From: an uncultured Clostridia bacterium
Lineage (GTDB): Bacteria > Bacillota > Clostridia > Oscillospirales > Ruminococcaceae
Direction: 5' to 3'
Length of the DNA: 7,868 bases
NCBI GenBank assembly: GCA_944388825.1
Contig: CALXKG010000157.1
Span: forward strand, 1-7,868
Positions 1 through 5,879 of the stretch are shown piece by piece. Below the pieces are notes generated by a model that worked only from the letters and a program-made list of their open reading frames with translations, did no database searches and was not told where the DNA came from. Numbering within the stretch: position 1 is the first letter of the stretch; each line of letters starts with the position of its first letter. The translations under genes were made by a program, and so were the position numbers.

Positions 1-896
1 TCCGGCGCGCCGTTGACCCGCGCCCAGTGGTTCAGCCCTTCGACCAGCGCCTCCGGCCCCTCCTGGAAGTGCATGAAGCCATGGTAATCGTAGTAGGGGA
101 AGCGGTGGCCGTCGAGGTTGCCGATGACGTTGATCACCGGCATATAGCTGCTGCCGCGGTATACCCCGTCAAACGGCGTCTGCGGTTCGCCGCCGATCGC
201 CTTCCCCACCCATCCGCTGGAGAGCGGCGCGCCGCAGGGGGCCGCCGCCGCATAGACGTCGGGGCGTTTGCAGGCGATCGTATTGGTCATAAAACCGCCG
301 TAGGAAAACCCGGCCAGATAGATCCGGCTCCTGTCGATCGGGTACAGCTTTTCCGCCTCGTCCAGGATCTCGTCCAGGACGTCGTCCAGCTCGACCGCGG
401 GCGCGATGACGATCCATTCCCGCCTGGCCGCTTCCTGCGGGAAGCCCCATCCGTCGATGATGCTGACCGGGTTGAAGCCGCCGTGCAGCATCACCAGCAC
501 CGGATACCTGCGCCCGGCGTTTTCAGGGGCAAAAGCGGATACCGGGACAAACGAGTTCCAGCCTTTCGTCCGGTTCTGCGGCGCGCCGCCCTCCGGTTCC
601 GTCCAGTAATAGCCGGTTTTCATCCCATATTCGGTCCAGCTCATGACCCGATCGCGCCCGTGGAATTCCTTGACCATGCCGCGTTTGGCCCAGTAGGCGA
701 TCACGCCGGGCGCGTGGTCGTCATAGTCCATCAGCACAGGCTCCATCATCCGGTCGACCGCGTCGATATACCCGTCCCGTTTCATCGCCTCCAGATCCAC
801 TTCGGGATTAAAGGTGGTGTACAGGTCTTTTACCCGGTCGATCCGGCCGTTGTTGGTCATCACAAACTGCCGGTTTAATTTCATTTCTTCGTTCAT
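1..896 (-). CDS. Alpha/beta-hydrolase esterase, PHB-depolymerase/feruloyl-esterase-like (3' end outside window)
   Basis: This gene encodes a probable serine esterase of the alpha/beta-hydrolase fold; 298 residues are visible and the C-terminus lies beyond position 1. After about 130 N-terminal residues of unrecognised sequence comes the hydrolase core: an oxyanion-type HGGF at residues 138-141, the nucleophile elbow GFSYGG at 196-201 (Ser198), and a likely acid Asp262 in GNLDGH. The catalytic His should follow in the missing part. The arrangement resembles secreted PHB-depolymerase/feruloyl esterases (CE1-like), but the N-terminus is charged and lacks a signal peptide, so a cytoplasmic enzyme on small acylated sugars is more likely. 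The start at 896 is set by GGAGG at 905-909, 8 nt upstream. It is the last visible gene of the esterase run, 71 bp after the SGNH gene, and may have its own promoter (943-971). A prolyl-oligopeptidase-type peptidase is the main alternative. The fold is well supported; the substrate is unknown. Confidence 0.85.
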   Translation of the reverse strand, partial: MNEEMKLNRQFVMTNNGRIDRVKDLYTTFNPEVDLEAMKRDGYIDAVDRMMEPVLMDYDDHAPGVIAYWAKRGMVKEFHGRDRVMSWTEYGMKTGYYWTEPEGGAPQNRTKGWNSFVPVSAFAPENAGRRYPVLVMLHGGFNPVSIIDGWGFPQEAARREWIVIAPAVELDDVLDEILDEAEKLYPIDRSRIYLAGFSYGGFMTNTIACKRPDVYAAAAPCGAPLSSGWVGKAIGGEPQTPFDGVYRGSSYMPVINVIGNLDGHRFPYYDYHGFMHFQEGPEALVEGLNHWARVNGAP

Positions 897-933
897 CCGG
901 CAAACCTCCAGTCTTCCGCGCCGGTAGACGCCT

Positions 934-975
934 CTTTTCAGTAGAATAAAACGATGGTAGAGGGATTTCAAACAC
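934..975 (-). repeat. 42-bp dispersed repeat, copy A (partial)
   Basis: This segment aligns without gaps to 3892-3933, with 35 of 42 positions identical. Six of the seven differences are transitions, with A/T here and G/C in the other copy. Unlike that copy, it has no terminal inverted repeats: its inner edge runs directly into the last codons of the SGNH gene, and the TGA stop of that gene (968-970) lies in the repeat. It looks like a decayed or truncated member of a repeat family. Confidence 0.7.
943..971 (-). promoter_or_regulatory. Putative sigma-70 promoter inside the repeat, upstream of the leftmost esterase
   Basis: On the minus strand TTGAAA (966-971) and TATTCT (943-948) are separated by exactly 17 bp. 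They match the -35 consensus at 5 of 6 positions and the -10 at 4 of 6. Transcription would begin near 936, about 40 nt before the ATG at 896 and upstream of its GGAGG. The promoter lies wholly within the 42-bp repeat copy and its -35 overlaps the stop codon of the SGNH gene. Similarity to consensus is the only evidence. Confidence 0.45.
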
Positions 976-2074
976 GCTCCAGCATCGGGCGCAGTTTTTC
1001 CGCCAGCTCATGGCCCATCCTCGTATGGGTCCTGAGGGACGGGTGGCCGTCGGCGCCAAACCCTTCCGTCAGCAGGTTCACACCGGCCAGCTTAAAAGCG
1101 GCTGCCCTTGTATCCCCTGTTTCCCGGCGGTATAAAGCGACGGCTTTTTCAATCTGATCGTACAGGTAATAATCCAGCGGGCCCAGGATGCAGCAGATCC
1201 AGCTCTCCGGCCCGTTCAGCCGCCGCAGCAGCCGGATAAACGCGCTGTACCGCTCAAAAAACCACTTTTCTTCTTCCCCGGCTTCCGCGGCGGAGGACGC
1301 AAACCGGATCGGGTTTACATCGTTTGTCCCCAGGTTGACCACGACGATCCGGGCGGGATGGTCCTGAAAACGCCAGCCGGTCAGGTCTTTCTCCGCTTTC
1401 CCGCCATGGCGCTCTTCCGCCAGCCGGTCGGTATAGGGATACAGCTCCTCCATCTGCGGGCAGCGCAGGGAAAAGCGCCCGGTCCGCCCCGCGCTGACCG
1501 CAATACCGGAGACGGAAACGCAGCGGAACGGGACGCCCAGTTCCCTGGCCGCCTGCGGGCCAAAGGCCATCCAACCGTTTTCTTCCTCCGGACGGAACGG
1601 GGCGTCCCGGCCGGGGGCTTCGTTTCCATACCCGCAGGTAATCGAATCCCCGACAAACTCGATCACGGGGCCGGTTTCCGGCGGCGCCTGCAGCAGCTCG
1701 CCGTCTGCCGACAGGGCGGAGAGCAGGAGCTTGCCGCGCAGGTTTTCGGTTATCTTGACCAGGCGCAGGGTGTGCTCCCCCATCGCCCCGTCATAAAGCG
1801 TATACCAGCCCGCCGTCTGGCAGACAAACCGGCGGGCCAGCGTTTTCCCGTCCTCCGAGACCCCGGCGTGGGGATACTCGATAACCGGCTCCGCCGGCGG
1901 CAGGACGGGGGAAGGCTCGCCGGCCGGGACCAGCCGCGCCAGCAGGCGGGAGCCGGTAAACCGGATGGTAAAACCGGAACAGCTCCAGTTGAAGCAGCTG
2001 CCGTCCGCCAGATCCAGGACCCTTCCATGCGGGGTGACAAGCGGGCGCCACGCGTCAAAAGCATATTCTCTCAT
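968..2074 (-). CDS. SGNH/GDSL carbohydrate esterase, CE2-like two-domain deacetylase
   Basis: A 368-residue protein built like family CE2 acetyl esterases: an N-terminal beta-sandwich-like domain (about 1-130) followed by an SGNH hydrolase domain (about 135-368). SGNH block I is GDSITCGYG at 142-150 (nucleophile Ser144), block III is GTND at 249-252 (oxyanion Asn251) and block V is DGHPS at 342-346 (Asp342, His344). CE2 enzymes remove O-acetyl groups from sugars such as xylo- or manno-oligosaccharides and can act at sugar O-6. That specificity is family knowledge, not shown here. There is no signal peptide, so it probably acts in the cytoplasm. An in-frame start at 2122 would overlap the upstream gene. 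The start at 2074 is preferred because AGGGGA lies 7 nt upstream and the ATG begins 2 bp after the neighbour's stop, implying translational coupling. The stop codon lies within a dispersed repeat, which may have supplied the last residues. Confidence 0.88.
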   Translation of the reverse strand: MREYAFDAWRPLVTPHGRVLDLADGSCFNWSCSGFTIRFTGSRLLARLVPAGEPSPVLPPAEPVIEYPHAGVSEDGKTLARRFVCQTAGWYTLYDGAMGEHTLRLVKITENLRGKLLLSALSADGELLQAPPETGPVIEFVGDSITCGYGNEAPGRDAPFRPEEENGWMAFGPQAARELGVPFRCVSVSGIAVSAGRTGRFSLRCPQMEELYPYTDRLAEERHGGKAEKDLTGWRFQDHPARIVVVNLGTNDVNPIRFASSAAEAGEEEKWFFERYSAFIRLLRRLNGPESWICCILGPLDYYLYDQIEKAVALYRRETGDTRAAAFKLAGVNLLTEGFGADGHPSLRTHTRMGHELAEKLRPMLERV

Positions 2075-2076
2075 CG

Positions 2077-3021
2077 TCAGATCCCCTGTCCCCGCAGCCA
2101 CTCGGCGGCGAGTTCCGCCCAATGCATCAGATGGGGGATCCGCACCGCCAGGTCGTTATGGCCGTCTGCCAGCGCCAGGCCGTGGGGGCCGTCCGGGAAG
2201 CAGTGCAGTTCAAAGGGGACGCCGGCGCACTGCAGCTCCCAGGCAAGGGTCATCCCGATCCGGGGGTCGTCTTCGTTGGTCTGCCAGATGAAGAACGGCG
2301 GGTTATCCGGGTGTACGTTGCGTTCAATGGAAAGGTAGACGTTTTCCCGCAGCTGTTCCGCCGAAGGCTTCGGCGCAAACAGCGGGCCGGGGAATGCGGT
2401 CATGGAGAAGGCGCCGTAACCGATGACGCAGGCGTCCGGACGGCAGGAAAAGCGCTCTGCCGGGTCGTCTGACGCAGGGTTTCCCGCGTCATAATGGGTG
2501 GCGCAGTTGCCCGACAGCATACCGCCTGCGGAAAAGCCCATCACGGCGACTTTATCGCTGATGTGCAGTTCGTCTTGTTTCAGGCGCAGCAGCCGGATCG
2601 CCCGCTGCATATCGGCGATGGCGTCAAACCGGGTATAGGGCTTTAGCCGGTATGTAAGGATGGCGGTATTGAAGCCGGCCTGATGGAAGTACCAGGCGAC
2701 GTTCATCCCCTCGCAGCCGGTGCGCAGCTCAAACCCGCCGCCGTGGGCGACAAGGACCGTCCCCTGGGGCGGGGCGTCCCCTTCTGCCGGGACGAAAATG
2801 AAACTCGGTTCCGGCTGCAAAGGGTCCCGGCCGTCATACCCCGGCGTCCGGCCCTTTTCCCACAGGGGCGTAATGGAAAAGGATCCCAGCGCACGGTTCC
2901 AGATTTTTTTGTTCCCTTCAATGTCCAGCGTCCCGTCCGGAAGCCTGTGATGGGCGATGTTCCGGATGACGCCGTCGGTTCGGACGATCTCTTCCAGCGC
3001 CCGGATATTGTCTTGATACAT
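2077..3021 (-). CDS. Alpha/beta-hydrolase acetyl/feruloyl esterase (HGGGF / GFSAGG type)
   Basis: A complete 314-residue alpha/beta hydrolase related to the acetyl esterase and bifunctional feruloyl/acetyl-xylan esterase group (the BD-FAE/Aes-like side of the superfamily). The oxyanion motif HGGGF is at residues 93-97 and the nucleophile elbow GFSAGG at 162-167 (Ser164). An acidic cluster near 250-252 probably gives the catalytic Asp, and GPHG at 278-281 gives the catalytic His280. Such enzymes cleave ester-linked acetyl or cinnamoyl groups from plant polysaccharide fragments. It has no signal peptide or membrane segment, so it is probably cytoplasmic. A purine-rich GGGAGGAG at 3025-3032 lies just upstream of the start. 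The gene follows the deacetylase gene by 28 bp and ends 2 bp before the SGNH gene, so the three are almost certainly cotranscribed. A lipase- or peptidase-like activity cannot be excluded, but the neighbours argue for a carbohydrate ester. Confidence 0.88.
   Translation of the reverse strand: MYQDNIRALEEIVRTDGVIRNIAHHRLPDGTLDIEGNKKIWNRALGSFSITPLWEKGRTPGYDGRDPLQPEPSFIFVPAEGDAPPQGTVLVAHGGGFELRTGCEGMNVAWYFHQAGFNTAILTYRLKPYTRFDAIADMQRAIRLLRLKQDELHISDKVAVMGFSAGGMLSGNCATHYDAGNPASDDPAERFSCRPDACVIGYGAFSMTAFPGPLFAPKPSAEQLRENVYLSIERNVHPDNPPFFIWQTNEDDPRIGMTLAWELQCAGVPFELHCFPDGPHGLALADGHNDLAVRIPHLMHWAELAAEWLRGQGI
2082..2087 (-). promoter_or_regulatory. Ribosome binding site fixing the start of the SGNH gene
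   Basis: AGGGGA on the minus strand lies 7 nt before the ATG at 2074-2072. It sits inside the last codons of the preceding esterase gene, so ribosomes finishing that gene could restart here. It decides in favour of the 368-residue protein over the 384-residue reading. Confidence 0.6.
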
Positions 3022-3049
3022 GGTCTCCTCCCTTTCGCCGGGCCGGCCG

Positions 3050-3826
3050 TCAGCGGACCAGCTGGACCGTCCCGTCTTTCAGGATCCAGACGGGCACGCC
3101 GGTCGGGTTTTCGATCCGGCTGCCGTCGGCCGACTCGATCAGCTGGCTGGCAGCCTTTTTATAAAAGTAAATTTCCCGGTTGGTCGCGTACCAGATCTCA
3201 TCGTGCCCGGAAAGTTTCCGGCAGAGCGCTTCCATGTCCGCCCAGTTGTCCCGCCCGGCAAATTCATAGCTGTGGCCCCAGATATACAGAAGGTCCGGCT
3301 GCATATAATCGGGCGGGTTTAAAAAGGTGTCGGCGATCGACGGGTCGTCGATGGCTTCCTGATGGTGGCAGGTGGGGTCCCAGACCAGGAAATCGTCGGG
3401 GAAGAAATAGTTCCCGGTGCTCACAACGGTGCGCCCGTAATGCAGCCCCATCTGTTCCAGCGATTCCCGCACGCGGGCGTTATGGACGCCAAACGGGTAG
3501 GCCATGCCGGTAACGATCTGCCCGGACAGCTTTTCCAGCGCCAGCCGGTCTTCCCAATACTCCCGGATCCGTTCCCCGTCGGAGATCTGGTTGGGGAAAA
3601 GATGCCGGACGCCGTGGCTGGCGACCTCATGCCCCCGGTAGAGGGAGGCGACTTCGGAAGAACGGATGTACCCTCCCACATCCATCCGCCCGGAATTCAG
3701 GTTAAAGGTCGCCTTTAACCCATACCGGTTGAACATTTCCACCAGCCTGCGGTCGTGGACGGTATTGTCGTCGTAACTGAAGGTGAGCGCTTTGGTCTTC
3801 CCTTCCGGGAATAAAAGTCTGTACAT
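3050..3826 (-). CDS. Polysaccharide deacetylase family protein (NodB/CE4 homology)
   Basis: A 258-residue single-domain protein of the NodB-homology fold, metal-dependent enzymes that deacetylate amino sugars or acetylated polysaccharides. Motif 1 is TFSYDD at residues 15-20 (Asp19 and Asp20, base and metal ligand). Motif 2 is HGVRH at 71-75, the HxxxH metal pair. Motif 3 is YPFG at 110-113, which lacks the usual Arg. A histidine in WGHSYEF (His185) fits motif 5. The usual Gly after the motif 1 aspartates is Asn here (DDN). There is no signal peptide or cell-wall anchor, unlike peptidoglycan or chitin deacetylases, so a cytoplasmic oligosaccharide substrate is inferred. The start at 3826, rather than 3841, is fixed by GAGGAGG at 3833-3839 with a 6-nt spacer. 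A 117-bp gap holding an inverted-repeat element separates it from the amylosucrase gene. The family is secure; substrate and even deacetylase activity are not. Confidence 0.86.
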   Translation of the reverse strand: MYRLLFPEGKTKALTFSYDDNTVHDRRLVEMFNRYGLKATFNLNSGRMDVGGYIRSSEVASLYRGHEVASHGVRHLFPNQISDGERIREYWEDRLALEKLSGQIVTGMAYPFGVHNARVRESLEQMGLHYGRTVVSTGNYFFPDDFLVWDPTCHHQEAIDDPSIADTFLNPPDYMQPDLLYIWGHSYEFAGRDNWADMEALCRKLSGHDEIWYATNREIYFYKKAASQLIESADGSRIENPTGVPVWILKDGTVQLVR

Positions 3827-3832
3827 AAAATA

Positions 3833-3839
3833 CCTCCTC
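3833..3839 (-). promoter_or_regulatory. Ribosome binding site fixing the start of the deacetylase gene
   Basis: GAGGAGG is a near-perfect Shine-Dalgarno sequence 6 nt before the ATG at 3826-3824. An alternative ATG at 3841 lies upstream of it, so that start would leave the site unused inside the coding region. Confidence 0.75.
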
Positions 3840-3844
3840 AACAG

Positions 3845-3942
3845 GGCCGTAGGGTGTGTCTGGTCATGCCATATCGCCGGGTCATCCGCCCCTTTTCAGC
3901 AGAATGAGACGGCGGCAGAGGGATTGCAAACACCCTAAGGCC
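3845..3942 (-). repeat. 98-bp MITE-like intergenic element with terminal inverted repeats (copy B)
   Basis: The ends are imperfect inverted repeats: 3845-3859 and the reverse complement of 3928-3942 agree at 13 of 15 positions, with core TAGGGTGT. The interior contains the 42-bp segment (3892-3933) shared at 35 of 42 positions with 934-975. GGCCG occurs in direct orientation at both edges, compatible with a short target duplication, but GGCC is itself palindromic, so this is weak. The element fills almost the whole gap between the amylosucrase and deacetylase genes. It encodes no transposase and could be a non-autonomous miniature element or a conserved intergenic RNA/DNA hairpin. On the minus strand its TTGCAA (3924-3929) and CATTCT (3901-3906) are 17 bp apart, a weaker version of the promoter-like pair in copy A. 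Confidence 0.6.
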
Positions 3943-3943
3943 G

Positions 3944-5776
3944 TCATGCGCGCGTCAGACGGAGCAGCTTATAGCCATAGGGCGGAAGGCCGGCGGCGCG
4001 GACCGTCTGCTTTTCGCCGGTGCAGAGGTCCTCCCACACCCCGTCTTCTTCCACCCGGGCCGTCTTTTCCGTCCCCGCAAAGTTGAAGAGCGCCAGCACC
4101 CCTTCCCCGTCCTTCCAGCGGCCGAGGGCGAGGATCGCGTTGTCGCCGGCGTCGAGCGTCCAGAAATCGGCGTCGCTGTCAAAGGCTTTGCTGCTGCGGC
4201 GGACGGCCTCCAGCGTTTTCAGCCCGTCAAAGACCGCCTGTTCCGGCGTCCCGGCGGTATGGCGGTTTTCCGCTTTCTTCCAGTCGAAGTCCCCGCGGTG
4301 CAGATACCGGCTGTCGTCCGCCTTGTCGGGGTCCAGGTGATAGGTATAGTCGTTTTCCTGGGCGACCTCGTCCCCCGCGTAAAGGATCGGCAGCCCGCTC
4401 TGGGCGAACATGAAGGCATGGAGCGCAAGGTCCCGGCGGAGGTAGTTTTCCAGGTCGGAAAGCCGGCATTCCCGCCTGGCCGTTTCGATCCCGCAGAGGG
4501 AAGCCGTCGTCCCGCACATCCGCGCGTCGCCCGAGACCGGGTCGTCGTTATAGAGCTCCCCCTTGCTGTCCGAGCCGTGCCAGTGGCCGGTCAGGTAGTC
4601 GGACAGATACCGTTTGTGGGGGACCTCCTGGATGCCGAACCGGGCAAGCCAGGGATAGTCCAGTCCCCAGCCGATATCGTCATGGCAGCGGATGTAGTTC
4701 AAAAACAGGTACTCTTTGGGCAGCCCGCTTAAAATGTCCATCTGATGGCGGAGCAGCCGCGCGTCGCCGGTCGCGACGGTATGCCAGGTGGTGCACATCG
4801 TCGTCGCGTTGTAGAGCATATGGCATTCCGGGCGCTCGACGCTGCCGAAATAGGGGACGATCTTTTCCGGCGCCATCACCACCTCGCCCAGCAGCAGCAC
4901 GCCCGGGCAGGCAACTTCGACGGCCATCCGCAGGATGCGGGAAATCGTATGCACCTGCAGCAGGTTGCGGCAGGTCGTGCCCAGCTGTTTCCAGATATAG
5001 GGGATCGCGTCGATCCGCACGACGTCGATCCCGCGGTTGGCGAGCGCCAGCATATAGCCGGTCATATCGTTTAAAACCGCCGGATTCCCGTAATTGAGGT
5101 CCCACTGGAAAGGATAGAAGTTGGTCATCACCCATTTCCCGGCGTCCGGCAGCCAGGTAAAGCTGCCGGGGGCGGTGGTGGGGAAAACTTCCGGCACCGT
5201 CTCCTCAAACCGGTCGGGGATCGTCCGGTCGGGGTAGAAAAAGTACCGGTCCTGGTATTCCTTTTCCCCGGCCCGGGCGCGCCTGGCCCATTCGTGTTCC
5301 TCGCTGGTATGGTTCATCACAAAGTCCATGCAGACGCTGATCCCCCGCGCCCGCATTTCGCCGGTCAGCGCCTCCAGGTCGTCCATATCCCCAAGGGAGG
5401 GCTCCACCTTCGTAAAGTCGGAAACGGCATAGCCGCCGTCGCTGCGGCCCTTCGGGGTGTCGAGGAAGGGCATCAGGTGCAGATAGGTGACGCCGCATTC
5501 GCTTAAATAATCCAGCTTTTTCCGCACGCCCTTTAAATCCTTCGCCCACGGCCCGATGTAAAGGCACATCCCCAGCATATCCCGCCGCTTATACCAGCCG
5601 GGATCGGCCTCCCGGGCGCGGTCGAGGTCCGCAAGCGGCTTCGGCCGCGCGCCGGCATGGTCCCGCAGAGTCTGAATAAACGCCGCGTAAAAATCCTCCC
5701 GTCCGGGGTACAGCTCCAGATAGAGGCTGTGCAGCTCCTGTTCATGCCGCGCATAGCGGCGGTCAAATTCGGTCAT
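3944..5776 (-). CDS. GH13 amylosucrase-family glycoside hydrolase (GH13_4-like)
   Basis: A 610-residue enzyme close to the usual amylosucrase length, with an N-terminal helical region (about 1-65), a GH13 (beta/alpha)8 barrel with inserted loops, and a C-terminal beta domain (about 520-610). Amylosucrase-like signatures include YLHLMPF (98-104), SDGGYAVSDF (112-121) and DFVMNHTSEEHEWA (151-164). The catalytic residues are nucleophile Asp256 in VVRIDAIPYIWKQ, acid/base Glu298 in LLGEVV, and the transition-state stabiliser in CHDDIGW (His365, Asp366). All are intact. Amylosucrases split sucrose and either build alpha-1,4-glucan or hydrolyse it; close relatives include sucrose hydrolases. There is no signal peptide, so it is cytoplasmic. 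The start at 5776 has AGGAA just upstream. It is probably the first gene of the esterase operon, driven from 5845-5873. Family membership is firm. Whether it prefers sucrose, and transglycosylation or hydrolysis, cannot be read from the sequence. Confidence 0.92.
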   Translation of the reverse strand: MTEFDRRYARHEQELHSLYLELYPGREDFYAAFIQTLRDHAGARPKPLADLDRAREADPGWYKRRDMLGMCLYIGPWAKDLKGVRKKLDYLSECGVTYLHLMPFLDTPKGRSDGGYAVSDFTKVEPSLGDMDDLEALTGEMRARGISVCMDFVMNHTSEEHEWARRARAGEKEYQDRYFFYPDRTIPDRFEETVPEVFPTTAPGSFTWLPDAGKWVMTNFYPFQWDLNYGNPAVLNDMTGYMLALANRGIDVVRIDAIPYIWKQLGTTCRNLLQVHTISRILRMAVEVACPGVLLLGEVVMAPEKIVPYFGSVERPECHMLYNATTMCTTWHTVATGDARLLRHQMDILSGLPKEYLFLNYIRCHDDIGWGLDYPWLARFGIQEVPHKRYLSDYLTGHWHGSDSKGELYNDDPVSGDARMCGTTASLCGIETARRECRLSDLENYLRRDLALHAFMFAQSGLPILYAGDEVAQENDYTYHLDPDKADDSRYLHRGDFDWKKAENRHTAGTPEQAVFDGLKTLEAVRRSSKAFDSDADFWTLDAGDNAILALGRWKDGEGVLALFNFAGTEKTARVEEDGVWEDLCTGEKQTVRAAGLPPYGYKLLRLTRA

Positions 5777-5827
5777 GGTTATTCCTGCCTTTCTGTTAGA
5801 TAAATAAACTGCTCCCTGTCCCGATGC

Positions 5828-5841
5828 AAAAAGAGCTTTTT
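5828..5841. promoter_or_regulatory. Possible operator dyad at the amylosucrase operon start site
   Basis: AAAAAG and CTTTTT form a 6-bp inverted repeat with a 2-bp centre. It lies 4 bp downstream of the -10 box and covers the predicted transcription start near 5838, a typical repressor position. It is too AT-rich and short to exclude chance, and no family-specific operator or cre consensus was recognised. Confidence 0.3.
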
Positions 5842-5844
5842 ATT

Positions 5845-5873
5845 ACTGTAGCAGAAAATGTGAAAAAGAACAA
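5845..5873 (-). promoter_or_regulatory. Putative promoter of the amylosucrase-esterase operon
   Basis: On the minus strand an extended -10 box, TGCTACAGT (hexamer TACAGT at 5845-5850, 4 of 6 to consensus, preceded by TGn), lies 17 bp downstream of a weak -35, TTGTTC (5868-5873, 3 of 6). It falls in the only AT-rich stretch between two coding regions, starts a leader of about 60 nt, and points at the gene starting at 5776. The extended -10 would compensate for the poor -35. Confidence 0.5.
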
Positions 5874-5879
5874 GTATTT

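Noticed and set aside
27..878. 283-codon plus-strand frame opposite the leftmost esterase
   Set aside because: Its translation is a low-complexity Arg/Pro/Val/Asp-rich antisense product, while the minus strand encodes a clear esterase with a good ribosome binding site.
2122..3513. Long plus-strand frames opposite the esterase and deacetylase genes
   Set aside because: They are antisense shadows caused by high GC content; no recognisable domain and no ribosome binding site was seen.
3856..4086. 76-codon plus-strand frame starting in the inverted-repeat element
   Set aside because: It runs from the repeat into the antisense of the amylosucrase gene and looks like a chance translation of the repeat, not a gene.
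5828..5841. Rho-independent terminator for the hydrolase at 5880-6728
   Set aside because: The stem is only 6 bp, AT-rich with a 2-nt loop and has no GC core. It also lies just downstream of the promoter for the next gene, so an operator role fits better.
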